Shown here: positions 7,592 to 16,107 of the stretch, piece after piece | Layout of the letters: each line of letters opens with the position of its first letter | Numbering within the stretch: the stretch's first letter is position 1 | Origin: Planctomycetota bacterium | Lineage (GTDB): Bacteria > Planctomycetota > Phycisphaerae > Phycisphaerales > UBA1924 | Reading direction: 5' to 3' | Length of the DNA stretch: 64,000 nucleotides | Assembly: GCA_033763975.1 (NCBI GenBank) | Contig: JANRJM010000014.1 | Location: forward strand, 1-64,000 | Made by a program: the position numbers and the translations under genes | Notes under the pieces: generated by a model | Told to the model about the DNA's origin: nothing | What the model saw: the letters and a program-made list of their open reading frames with translations, nothing else | Database searches by the model: none

Positions 7592-9058
7592 ATGCGATCG
7601 TTCTCGTTCCTGCGCGCGTCCTTGCTGCTCGTGGTCGCCATGCTCGCCGGCCCGATCGCGGGCGCGCAGACGTTCTCCAACAACACCACCTGCTTCATCA
7701 GCTCCGGCCCCCCCACCGGCGCACCGGGCTGCTACTCGAGCAACATCACCGTCTCGGGCGTCCCCACCATCTACAACATCTCCGTGACGCTCAACGGCTG
7801 CGACCACACCTACGCCGCCGATCTTGACATCCTCCTCGTCGGGCCCGACGGCCAGACCGTCATGCTCATGTCCGACTGCGGCGGGCCGGGCGACCTCGTC
7901 AACACCACCCTCACCTTCCGCGACAGCGGCCCGCTCATGCCGCAGAACGCAAACATCCCGTCGGGCGCGTACCGCCCCACCAACTACGACCTGAACGACG
8001 TCCTTCAACCCCCCGCACCCCCCGCCCCGCACGGCACGCAGCTCGATACCTGGGTCGGCGCGAGCGCCGACGGCACCTGGCGGCTGTGGGTCTACGACGA
8101 CGCCGACGCCGACGGCGGTGACATCAACGGCTGGTCCATCTCCTTCAACACCGCCCTGCCCTCGACGCCCATCCGCACCGGGTTCACCTATCAGGGCCTG
8201 CTCCGCGACGCCTCGGGCACGCCCCTCAACTCCACCGTCGACATGCGCTTCTCGCTCTGGTCCCACCCCAGCACACCGATCGAAGCCAACCGCATCGGCA
8301 GCGTCCTCCAGGTCTCCGCCTTGCCGGTCGTGAACGGCGACGTCCAGGTCTCGCTCGACTTCGGCACCAACATCTACTCCGGCGCCGCCAAGTGGCTCCA
8401 GGTCGAGGTCGCCGACGCCGGCTCGGGCAACTTCGACGTCCTGTCACCCCGCCAGCCCATCACCATTTCGCCCGCCGCCGGAACCGCCTTCCGTCTCGTC
8501 GATCCCGTATTCCCGGATGAGCCGGGCGTCTTCTCGACGGGCCTGGGGTTCGTCTCGATCGGCGATTACGTTCAGCCGTCATCGAACATCAAGCTCGTCG
8601 TCGGCGGGAACGCCGGCAAGCCGGGCGGGGGTTCGTGGGCCGTCCTCTCCGACCGGCGCCTCAAGCACGACATCGCCCCGCTCTCCTCAAGCCTGGACCG
8701 CCTGCTCCAACTCCGCGGCGTGTCGTTCCTGTACACGCCCGACGTCGCGTCGCGCGAGCGACCCGGCCGGCGCGTCGGCTTCGTGGCGCAGGAGGTCGAG
8801 CCCATCTTCCCCGACTGGGTCGACACGGGGCCCGACGGGATAAAGACCGTGACGTTCCGAGGCTTCGAGGCGATCACCGTCGAGGCCCTGCGCGACCTGC
8901 GCGCCGAGTCCGACGCCGCCGTCAACGCCGCGCACGCGGAGATCGAGGCGCTCCGCCAGCAAGTCGCCGCACGCGATGAGCGTCTGCAGGCCCTGGAACG
9001 CCGGCTCGCAGAACTCGAGGCGCGCCTGAAGCCCCAGACCGGCGCCGAACAGCCCTGA
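7592..9058 (+). CDS. Secreted protein: P-domain, TxFTYQG module, C-terminal S74 chaperone domain
   Basis: This 488-residue protein starts at an ATG with a GGAGGAG ribosome binding site and a clear signal peptide (cleavage near AGAQ). Residues about 25-190 resemble a proprotein-convertase P-domain (LDILLVGPDG, DGTWRLWVYDDA, INGWSISF). A TGFTYQGLLRD module shared with the protein at 13382 follows. Residues 353-440 match the peptidase S74 intramolecular chaperone domain of phage tail spikes, with the Ser353-Lys358 pair in SDRRLK and the VGFVAQEVEPIFP block. The last 50 residues are a heptad coiled coil. The S74 family trimerises and cleaves itself before the serine. No phage genes are near. Confidence 0.85.
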   Translation: MRSFSFLRASLLLVVAMLAGPIAGAQTFSNNTTCFISSGPPTGAPGCYSSNITVSGVPTIYNISVTLNGCDHTYAADLDILLVGPDGQTVMLMSDCGGPGDLVNTTLTFRDSGPLMPQNANIPSGAYRPTNYDLNDVLQPPAPPAPHGTQLDTWVGASADGTWRLWVYDDADADGGDINGWSISFNTALPSTPIRTGFTYQGLLRDASGTPLNSTVDMRFSLWSHPSTPIEANRIGSVLQVSALPVVNGDVQVSLDFGTNIYSGAAKWLQVEVADAGSGNFDVLSPRQPITISPAAGTAFRLVDPVFPDEPGVFSTGLGFVSIGDYVQPSSNIKLVVGGNAGKPGGGSWAVLSDRRLKHDIAPLSSSLDRLLQLRGVSFLYTPDVASRERPGRRVGFVAQEVEPIFPDWVDTGPDGIKTVTFRGFEAITVEALRDLRAESDAAVNAAHAEIEALRQQVAARDERLQALERRLAELEARLKPQTGAEQP

Positions 9059-9100
9059 GCCCACGCGAGCAGTCACCGCGCGCCCCGGCGCCGCACGCGG

Positions 9101-9865
9101 TTACCGCGCGCCCACCTCGCGCCACGCCGCCAGCACCCGAGGCCGCACCACGCCCGTCCACACCTCATAGCCCTTCGCGTTGACGTGCAGCCCGTCGGAC
9201 TCGAAGAGCGATGGCTCGGGCCGCCCGTCGGCGCCGAGCATCGGCGTCGCGATGTCCAGGAACTCGGCGCCGGGGGTCCGCGCGCAGTATGCGCGCACAA
9301 GGTCGTTCGCGCGGCCCATCGCCCCCCAGTTCTCCCATCGCGCCAGGCTCGGCTTGATCGCGATGTACAGCACCCGCACCCGGGGCCAGGCCCGGCGCGC
9401 CCGCCGGTCAAACTCGATGAACCCCGCCGCCGCCGCCTCGCTGTCCGTGTTGTCCGTGCCCAGGTCGTTGTCGCCGCAGTAGTACACGATCACCGCGGGC
9501 CGCTGAGGCGTCACCACGCGGTCGAACACTTCCAGCACCTCGCCGGTCTTCGAACCCCCGAACCCGCGGTTCACCACCGGCACGGGCTCCATGTCCGCCG
9601 CCAGCGTCCGCCACATCCGGATGCTCGAACTGCCGACGAACACCACCCGCCCCGGCACCGGCGGCGTCGCCCGGTCCGCCGCCTCGAACGCCCGGATCTC
9701 CGGCTCGTACCACGCCTCGGCCGACGCGGTCGCGGCTGGCGCCTCGCCGCCCGCCGCGCGATCACCGGACTGCGGCGACTCGGCCCCGCCGCTTCGGCAC
9801 CCGCCGATGCTCGCGATGGCGATAACGCCGGTCCAACACGTCATGCATCGTCGCTTCATGCCCAA
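9101..9865 (-). CDS. SGNH/GDSL-type hydrolase lipoprotein
   Basis: This protein of 254 residues has a lipobox-like signal (ASIGGC, cysteine near residue 23), so it is probably anchored to a membrane as a lipoprotein. The SGNH blocks are visible: nucleophile serine in FVGSSSIRMW, glycine in GFGGSKTGEV, the GDND block for the oxyanion hole, and the Asp-His pair in SDGLHVNAKGY. These enzymes hydrolyse acyl esters, often on carbohydrates or peptidoglycan; the substrate cannot be told. An alternative start is the Met at residue 3. The gene lies between the S74 protein (convergent) and the ECF sigma gene (divergent). Confidence 0.88.
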   Translation of the reverse strand: MGMKRRCMTCWTGVIAIASIGGCRSGGAESPQSGDRAAGGEAPAATASAEAWYEPEIRAFEAADRATPPVPGRVVFVGSSSIRMWRTLAADMEPVPVVNRGFGGSKTGEVLEVFDRVVTPQRPAVIVYYCGDNDLGTDNTDSEAAAAGFIEFDRRARRAWPRVRVLYIAIKPSLARWENWGAMGRANDLVRAYCARTPGAEFLDIATPMLGADGRPEPSLFESDGLHVNAKGYEVWTGVVRPRVLAAWREVGAR

Positions 9866-10030
9866 GAGCGTACCCGGGGCGCCCGGACGACGGGCGCGCG
9901 CCCGGGTTCTCTCGATCAGACCGCGCGCATCCGGGGTCGAAGGCTCTTCTCAGGGTGCGAGGATCAGGTATGCTGCGCGGGCAGGAGGGCGCCCCAGTTG
10001 TCCGCCGATGATGTTGCAGTTCCTCCCGTG

Positions 10031-10603
10031 ATGGACGCGCGCGCGTGGGAGCAACTGCTCGCGATGGCGAACCCGTCGCTGTTGCTCATCGCGATCGATC
10101 GGCGGATCGGCCCCGCGCTCGCGGCTCGCGTGTCCCCCGACGACGTCCTGCAGGAGACGCTGCTCATCGCGTGGAATGATCGAGCCCGATTCACCCGCGG
10201 CGGGCCGCGGGCATTTCGCGAGTGGCTCCTCACAATCGCCGAACACCGCATCATGGGCCTGGCCGATCATTTCGGCGCCGCGAAGCGTGGCGGCGGTGCG
10301 GGCGGGGTGTCGCTCATCGAGTCGCACGATCAGGCCGCGAACACCCCCGCCTCCGCCACGCCCAGCCGCATCGCGTGGCACCGCGAGCGGGCCGACGCGC
10401 TGCGCCTCGCCTTCGACGCGCTCGACGAGGAACTCCGGGAGATCGTGATGCTGCGCATCGTCGAGCAGCGCACGCTCGACGAGATCGCGGCCCACCTCGG
10501 CCTCAGCCAGTCGCTGGTCCGCCGGCGGCTGCGGCGCGGCGCCGAACTCTTGCGGTACAGCCTCACGGGCGTGCTCGGCTCAAAGACCTCGACTTCTTCA
10601 TAA
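10031..10603 (+). CDS. ECF RNA polymerase sigma factor
   Basis: This 190-residue sigma-70 family protein carries region 2 (SPDDVLQETLLIAWNDRARF, residues 35-54) and region 4 (ALDEELREIVMLR ... LDEIAAHLGLSQSLVRRRLRR). It lacks regions 1 and 3, as in ECF sigma factors. A linker rich in Gly, Ala and Ser separates the two regions. It sits 53 bases upstream of a receptor-like Ser/Thr kinase, an arrangement that recurs in planctomycetes and suggests that the kinase or its signal controls the sigma factor. No anti-sigma gene is nearby. The target promoters are unknown. Confidence 0.93.
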   Translation: MDARAWEQLLAMANPSLLLIAIDRRIGPALAARVSPDDVLQETLLIAWNDRARFTRGGPRAFREWLLTIAEHRIMGLADHFGAAKRGGGAGGVSLIESHDQAANTPASATPSRIAWHRERADALRLAFDALDEELREIVMLRIVEQRTLDEIAAHLGLSQSLVRRRLRRGAELLRYSLTGVLGSKTSTSS

Positions 10604-10656
10604 TTCCAGTTTCGCCGACACTTCGCATCGCTCGAAGCCCCTCTCCTCTGTCGCCC

Positions 10657-13227
10657 ATGGACCCGAGCCCCCCAGACGATCCATCCGATGAAGGCACGCG
10701 GGCCAACCCCGCCGCAGGCGAGCGCGCCCGCGCCGCGCGCCAGGAACTGCTCGACGAGTTCTTCGACCGCGCGGTCGGGTCCATTCAGATCGGCAACCCC
10801 ATCCCGTTCCCCGACGAGATCCGGGCCGATCCCTCGCTCTGCGCCGCCGCCGAGCGCCTCGCGGATGTCGCCAAGGTCCTCTGCGGCTCGGCCGCGCCCG
10901 GCATGGATCTCCAGGGCTACACCATTCTCTCCGAACTCGGCCGGGGTGGGATGGGAGTCGTGTACCTCGCCCGCCAGGAGCGCCTGGGGGGCCGACCCGT
11001 CGCCATCAAGGTCCTCCCCGCGCACATCGCCGGCTCGCTCTCGGCGCGCGCGCGATTCAAGGCCGAGGTCATGTCCGTCGCGAAGCAACGTCACGCCGGA
11101 ATCGTGTCGGTCTACGACATCGTCGAGGAAGGCGAGACCCTCGCCTACATCATGGAATGGGTCGACGGGCTGACCATGCAGCAGGCCATCGACCTGTGGA
11201 CCGATCACGCCGGCCCCGACACGCACCAGCAGCGGATGGCCGTTCTCAACGAGCGGCTCTGCGTCGCCAGGCCTGACGAGGGCTTCATCGGGTTCGTCAC
11301 GCGGGTCGCGGAAGCGATCGCGCGGGCCCTCGCCTCGGTGCACGCGACGGGCGTGGTCCACCGCGACGTCAAACCCTCCAACATCCTGGTGCGCCGGGAC
11401 GGCACGCCGCTGCTCTCGGACTTCGGCCTCGCCAAGGACGCCGCCCGCGACAGCCTCACGGTGGGCCCCGGCTTTCTCGGCACCCTCGCCTACGCCGCCC
11501 CGGAGCAACTCCGCGGCGAGGAACTCGACCACCGCGCCGACATCTTCTCGCTCGGCGCAACGTTGTATCACCTGCTCCTCCTCTCGCCCCCGACTCGCCA
11601 CGCAAGCGTGCCCGCCGCGCTCCGCTCGCTCCAGCAGGGCGACCACCTCGCCGCACTCAGAACCGCCCCTGATCTTCCGACGCACCTTGTCCGCATCATC
11701 GAACGCGCGATGGCGTTCGATCGCGACCGGCGCTTCCCGTCGGCGCAGCACATGGCCGACGCGTTCGCCTCGCCCACGCCAGGGCCCCGCCCGGAAGCAC
11801 GCCGCCGGCTCACCCGGGGCGGGACCGCGGCGGTCGCGTTGCTCGCGCTCGCCGGCTCGTCATCGCTCTTCGCGCTGCGTCGCTGCGATCCGCGCGCCGG
11901 CCCGGACATCTGGCAATCCCCGACCCGCATCACGATCGAGAACCCCACCCCGGGCGATTTGTTCGGGCACGCCGTGAGCGGCTTTGGAGATCGTCTTCTC
12001 GTCGGCGCGGTCCAGGCCGATGTGCCCGGACGAGACGACGGCGTGGATGCGGGGCGCGCCGCCATATTCGTCCACGAGAACGGCGCCTGGCGCCAGGAAG
12101 CCGAACTCACCGTCCCGGACCTCTGCCACTCCCGCAGGTTCGGCGAGAGCGCGCTCCTCGTGGGCGACACCGCGATCGTGGGCGCCCCCGGCACACCCGT
12201 CGACGGCCTCCCTGTCGCCGGGGCCGTCTATGTCTTCAATCGCGTCGGCGCCGAGTGGCGACAGACCCAGCGCATCACCGCACCCGTTCCCTTCGAACAG
12301 GACGGCCTCGGCTATCGCATAGACGGCAGCGGCGACATTGTGGTCATCACGAGCTTTTTCCGATCGCCCGCCGCCGCCAAGGATGGGCCCCGCGCCTTGC
12401 CCGCCGGCGCCGGCCCGGCGCATGTGTTCCGCCTGAAAGACGGCCGCCTGACGCTTCTGCAAACCCTCTCCCCGGACAGTCTCCGAAGCCCGGAGATGCC
12501 TGGCATCTCACCCGGAGTCTTCGAAGGCGGGGAGTACATCGTGCTCGCCGGCCCCTTTGCCAACACGGCCGTGGGCGATCAGACGGGCGTCGTCTACATC
12601 TACAGGCGCAGCCCCACAACCGACCGGTGGGATCTCGTCCAGGAGTTGTGGGACCCCTCGATCCGGCCCTACGACAACTTCGGCACCCATGTGGTGGCCT
12701 TCCGACCCAAAGGATCGCCCCCCGGCCCCGCGGGCGTGCACCTGGCCATTTCCGCCGCCACGTGGTCGTACCCCGAAGCCACGCGCGTGGGCAAGGTCCT
12801 TATCTTCCGCCCGGAGCCCGCGGCGACCGGCAAGGCCGAATCGTCCGACGGCCTGCGCTGGGTCCTCGACAGCGAGATCGCCCCCGACGTCGCGAACCGG
12901 TTCCACAACTCGCTCTTCGGCCTCTGGTTCACCGAGTTCGACGGACGGCTGGCCGTCTTTCACAAGCGCCCCGGAAGCCGAACACTCAGGTGCGGGGTCG
13001 CCATCTACGAACCGACGCCGCACGCCTGGCAACTCGAGCGCACGATCTACCTCGGCGGGCAGGACGACGACGACCTCGGCATCAGAATGGACACGTGGCT
13101 CAGCCGCACGAGCGGCCACGCCCGACGCCACATCGTCTTCAGCGCGCCCAAGTTCGACTGGCCCCAGCCCGCCGACGTCCACCAGGACCGCGGGGCGGTC
13201 TGGAGCTGGTCCTTGCCCGCCCGCTGA
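10657..13227 (+). CDS. Transmembrane Ser/Thr protein kinase with FG-GAP-like ectodomain
   Basis: This 856-residue protein has a cytoplasmic kinase domain with a Gly-rich loop (LGRGGMGVVY, about 94), the VAIK lysine near 118, the HRDVKPSN catalytic loop near 235 and DFG near 255. One membrane helix lies at about 390-408 (AAVALLALAGSSSLFAL). The outer part (410-856) consists of repeats such as FGHAVSGFGDRLLVGA and VGDTAIVGAPG...GAVYVF, which look like FG-GAP/integrin-type propeller blades. The kinase is fully equipped for catalysis. It lies directly downstream of the ECF sigma gene and probably senses extracellular ligands. It is followed by genes for secreted surface proteins. Confidence 0.93.
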   Translation: MDPSPPDDPSDEGTRANPAAGERARAARQELLDEFFDRAVGSIQIGNPIPFPDEIRADPSLCAAAERLADVAKVLCGSAAPGMDLQGYTILSELGRGGMGVVYLARQERLGGRPVAIKVLPAHIAGSLSARARFKAEVMSVAKQRHAGIVSVYDIVEEGETLAYIMEWVDGLTMQQAIDLWTDHAGPDTHQQRMAVLNERLCVARPDEGFIGFVTRVAEAIARALASVHATGVVHRDVKPSNILVRRDGTPLLSDFGLAKDAARDSLTVGPGFLGTLAYAAPEQLRGEELDHRADIFSLGATLYHLLLLSPPTRHASVPAALRSLQQGDHLAALRTAPDLPTHLVRIIERAMAFDRDRRFPSAQHMADAFASPTPGPRPEARRRLTRGGTAAVALLALAGSSSLFALRRCDPRAGPDIWQSPTRITIENPTPGDLFGHAVSGFGDRLLVGAVQADVPGRDDGVDAGRAAIFVHENGAWRQEAELTVPDLCHSRRFGESALLVGDTAIVGAPGTPVDGLPVAGAVYVFNRVGAEWRQTQRITAPVPFEQDGLGYRIDGSGDIVVITSFFRSPAAAKDGPRALPAGAGPAHVFRLKDGRLTLLQTLSPDSLRSPEMPGISPGVFEGGEYIVLAGPFANTAVGDQTGVVYIYRRSPTTDRWDLVQELWDPSIRPYDNFGTHVVAFRPKGSPPGPAGVHLAISAATWSYPEATRVGKVLIFRPEPAATGKAESSDGLRWVLDSEIAPDVANRFHNSLFGLWFTEFDGRLAVFHKRPGSRTLRCGVAIYEPTPHAWQLERTIYLGGQDDDDLGIRMDTWLSRTSGHARRHIVFSAPKFDWPQPADVHQDRGAVWSWSLPAR

Positions 13228-13381
13228 CTCCGGCGATTTCCCCTTTTTCTCCGACGAATCACGGCGCGAACTCCCCTCTCGGATGTCGCCCCGTCTGCTT
13301 CGATCCGTCCCGGCGCCCGTCGGCGGCCCGGACACCCAAGCCAGACGAGCAGCGCGAACTTTTCCGAGGGAGCGAGCACCC

Positions 13382-16048
13382 GTGGCACACACCAATCGCA
13401 GCGTTCGCCGGATGATCACCATCGCCACCTTGCTCGCCGCCGCCGGTTCGGCGTGTGGTCAGGCGGTCGGCACCGCCTTCACCTATCAGGGCTCGCTCTC
13501 GGACGCGGGCACGCCCTCGAGCGGCTTCCACGATCTGCGCTTCCAGTTGTACACGGAGAGCGGCTCGCCCGTCGGCCCGCTGCTCTGCTCGAACGACGTG
13601 CTGCTGGGCGCAAACGGGCAGTTCACCGTGTCCCTCGACTTCGGGAGCGCCTTCCTCGGCGACCTGCTCTCGCTCGAGATCCAGGTGCGCGCCGATGCCG
13701 GCCAAACGCTCCCGTGCGCGAACACCACCGGCTTCACGGTGCTCGCGCCGCGCCAGACACTGAACCCCACGCCCAACGCCATGTGGGCCACCAACGCCAG
13801 CACCGCCGCCAATGCCAGCGCCGCCATCAACTCGACCAACCTCAACGGCCAGCCGGCATCGTTCTACCAGAACGCGAACAACCTCACGAACGGCTCGCTG
13901 CCGAGCTCCCGCTTCTCGGGCACCTACGCATCCCAGGTCAACCTCAGCAATCCCGCGAACCTGTTCTCCGGCGCGTTCACCGGCTCGGGCGCCGCGCTCA
14001 CCCAGCTCAACGCCTCGAACATCGCCAGCGGCACGCTCGACGTGTCGCGCCTTCCCGCCGTCGTCGCCCGCACGAACATCGTGCAGAGCTGGAGCGCTCA
14101 GCAAACATTCCAGACTCAACCCTTCTTTACCTCACCCGGATTTCCCTTCGCCGTTTCTTCCAACGGCCTCGTCACGAACCTCAACGCCGATCTCCTCGAC
14201 GGCCTGCACAGCTCCGCCTTCGCCCTCGTCGCCCACACCCACACTGCCGCCGACATCGCATCCGGCACGCTCGTCGACGCTCGCCTCTCCTCCAACGTCG
14301 CGCTCCTCAACCGCGCAAACGCCTTCGGCAACTTCCCGAACACCTTCCTCGGCAGCGTCGGCGTCGGCACCGCCAGCCCCTCCGGCAAGTTCGAGGTCGC
14401 CTCTGGTGGCGGCTCCTTCGTCCGCGTCACCACCGGCAACGGCGATATCGAATACAACGGCGGCCTCGACGGCGTCATGGTCTTCACCAACACGATCGCC
14501 ACCGGATCCACCTCGTTCGTGAAGTCCGACGGCTCCCCACAACTCGTCATCAACCACACCAACGGCCGGGTCGGCATCGGTACCTCGACACCCACCGCCC
14601 CGCTCGACGTCCGCGGCGCCGCGGCCACCCCCGGCACCTTCACCGTCACGCCCGGCCAGCTCTTCGGCGTCACGAACTCCGTCGCCGTCACGCTGGATAC
14701 CCCCGGCGTCGGCGTGATCGGCGTCTCGGACAACTTCCTCGTCAACAACGGGCTCACCGTCAATGGCACCAGCACCTTCAGCCACGCCAACTTCAACAGC
14801 ATCGGCGTCTCGAGCACCGGCGTCGTCGCGAACCTCAACGCCGATCTCCTCGACGGCCAGCACGCCTCCGCCTTCCTCACCTCCATCCCCGTGCCGCTGA
14901 CGCTCTCGGGTTCCGTCAGCGCGGCCGGAACCATCAACGGCACCAACACACGCCTTGACGGCATTGGCATTCAGGCCATTTCCACCGGGACCGACGGCAT
15001 CGCCCTCCTCGCGTCGGCAACTGGCGACAACCCCTTGGGCGTGGCCATCGGCGTTCGGGCCGAAACAGCAGATCAGAACGGCATCGGCATCCACGCCCGC
15101 GCCACACACTCCGCTGGAGCCAATACCGGACTCCAGGCCGAAACTGCCAGCAGCAGCGTGAACGCCGCCGCGATCCGCGCCTTCGCCACCAACGGCGCCC
15201 GAGGCCTCGTCGCCGGCTCGACCTCCTCCGAAGCGGTCCTCGCGACCAGCTCCACCGGCACCGCCATCCGTGCCAACGCCACCAACGGCGGGCGAGGCGT
15301 CGTCGCCGACTCGACCTCCTCCGAAGCGGTCCTCGCCACCAGCATCACCGGCACCGCCGTGCGCGGCGTCACCAACACCGGCGGCACCGCCGTGTACGGC
15401 GAACGCGCCGCCAACGGCAACAAGGGCTGGTTCGGCGGCGCCGGCGAGGGCGCCTGGGCCGAATCCCCCACCGGCGTCGGTCTCGTCGCGCTCAGCGGCG
15501 CGGCCGGCGGCGCCGCCATCTACTGCCGCAACGACGGCGGCGGCCTCGCGATCAACTGCGACGGCGAGGCCCAGGTCCGTGTCCTCACCATCGTCGGCGG
15601 CTCAGACGTCGCCGAGCCCTTCGACGTCGCCGCCAGCCTCGCCACCGACACCACCACCGCCGTCCAGGCCATCCCCGGCATGGTCGTCTCCATCGACCCC
15701 GCCAACCCGGGCGCCCTCGTCGTCTCCACCACCGCCTACGACACCAAGGTCGCCGGCATCATCTCCGGGGCAAACGGCCTGGCCCCCGGCCTCACCCTCC
15801 GCGCCATCGATCAGCAGCACGCCGACGGCGACCACCCCGTCGCCATGACCGGCCGCGTCTGGTGCTACGTCGACACGTCCTTCGGCGCCATCGAGCCCGG
15901 CGACCGACTCACCTCGAGCCAGACGCCAGGACACGCGATGAAGGTGCGCCCCGGCGCCGACGCCAGCGGCTCCGTCATCGGCAAGGCCATGACCCCCCTC
16001 GCCCAGGGCGAGAAGGGCATGGTCCTCGTCCTCGTCAACCTCCAGTGA
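13382..16048 (+). CDS. Large secreted tail-fibre-like repetitive protein
   Basis: This 888-residue protein is read from a GTG at 13382 (GAGGG ribosome binding site 11 bases upstream), which gives a proper Arg-containing signal peptide ending near SACGQ; an ATG at 13412 is an alternative. The mature N-terminus has the TAFTYQGSL module also seen in the S74 protein. The middle holds tail-fibre-like repeats: LNADLLDGLHSSAF and LNADLLDGQHASAF, and paired blocks around STSSEAVLATS. The last 150 residues (from GGSDVAEPFDVA) form a globular end domain (VAGIISGAN, MTGRVWCYVD, GDRLTSSQTPGHAMK) that recurs in Phycisphaerae. It is rich in Asn, Thr and Ala. A surface or extracellular fibre role is inference. 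Confidence 0.82.
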   Translation: MAHTNRSVRRMITIATLLAAAGSACGQAVGTAFTYQGSLSDAGTPSSGFHDLRFQLYTESGSPVGPLLCSNDVLLGANGQFTVSLDFGSAFLGDLLSLEIQVRADAGQTLPCANTTGFTVLAPRQTLNPTPNAMWATNASTAANASAAINSTNLNGQPASFYQNANNLTNGSLPSSRFSGTYASQVNLSNPANLFSGAFTGSGAALTQLNASNIASGTLDVSRLPAVVARTNIVQSWSAQQTFQTQPFFTSPGFPFAVSSNGLVTNLNADLLDGLHSSAFALVAHTHTAADIASGTLVDARLSSNVALLNRANAFGNFPNTFLGSVGVGTASPSGKFEVASGGGSFVRVTTGNGDIEYNGGLDGVMVFTNTIATGSTSFVKSDGSPQLVINHTNGRVGIGTSTPTAPLDVRGAAATPGTFTVTPGQLFGVTNSVAVTLDTPGVGVIGVSDNFLVNNGLTVNGTSTFSHANFNSIGVSSTGVVANLNADLLDGQHASAFLTSIPVPLTLSGSVSAAGTINGTNTRLDGIGIQAISTGTDGIALLASATGDNPLGVAIGVRAETADQNGIGIHARATHSAGANTGLQAETASSSVNAAAIRAFATNGARGLVAGSTSSEAVLATSSTGTAIRANATNGGRGVVADSTSSEAVLATSITGTAVRGVTNTGGTAVYGERAANGNKGWFGGAGEGAWAESPTGVGLVALSGAAGGAAIYCRNDGGGLAINCDGEAQVRVLTIVGGSDVAEPFDVAASLATDTTTAVQAIPGMVVSIDPANPGALVVSTTAYDTKVAGIISGANGLAPGLTLRAIDQQHADGDHPVAMTGRVWCYVDTSFGAIEPGDRLTSSQTPGHAMKVRPGADASGSVIGKAMTPLAQGEKGMVLVLVNLQ
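15190..15350 (+). repeat. Internal direct repeat within the tail-fibre-like gene
   Basis: Two copies of a stretch of roughly 100 bases lie side by side and encode the paired segments around STSSEAVLATS (beginning near 15190 and near 15290). The bases are nearly identical between the copies, which points to recent in-frame duplication of one rung of a repetitive fold. Confidence 0.7.
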
Positions 16049-16107
16049 TCGGCGTCACCGCTGCTCCCCGCTCGCGATCGCACCATCCGCCCTCCTGGAG
16101 ACCATCC

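Noticed and set aside
7592-9058. Prophage remnant
   Set aside because: The S74 domain is phage-type, but the protein has a signal peptide and P-domain and no phage structural, integrase or terminase gene lies nearby.
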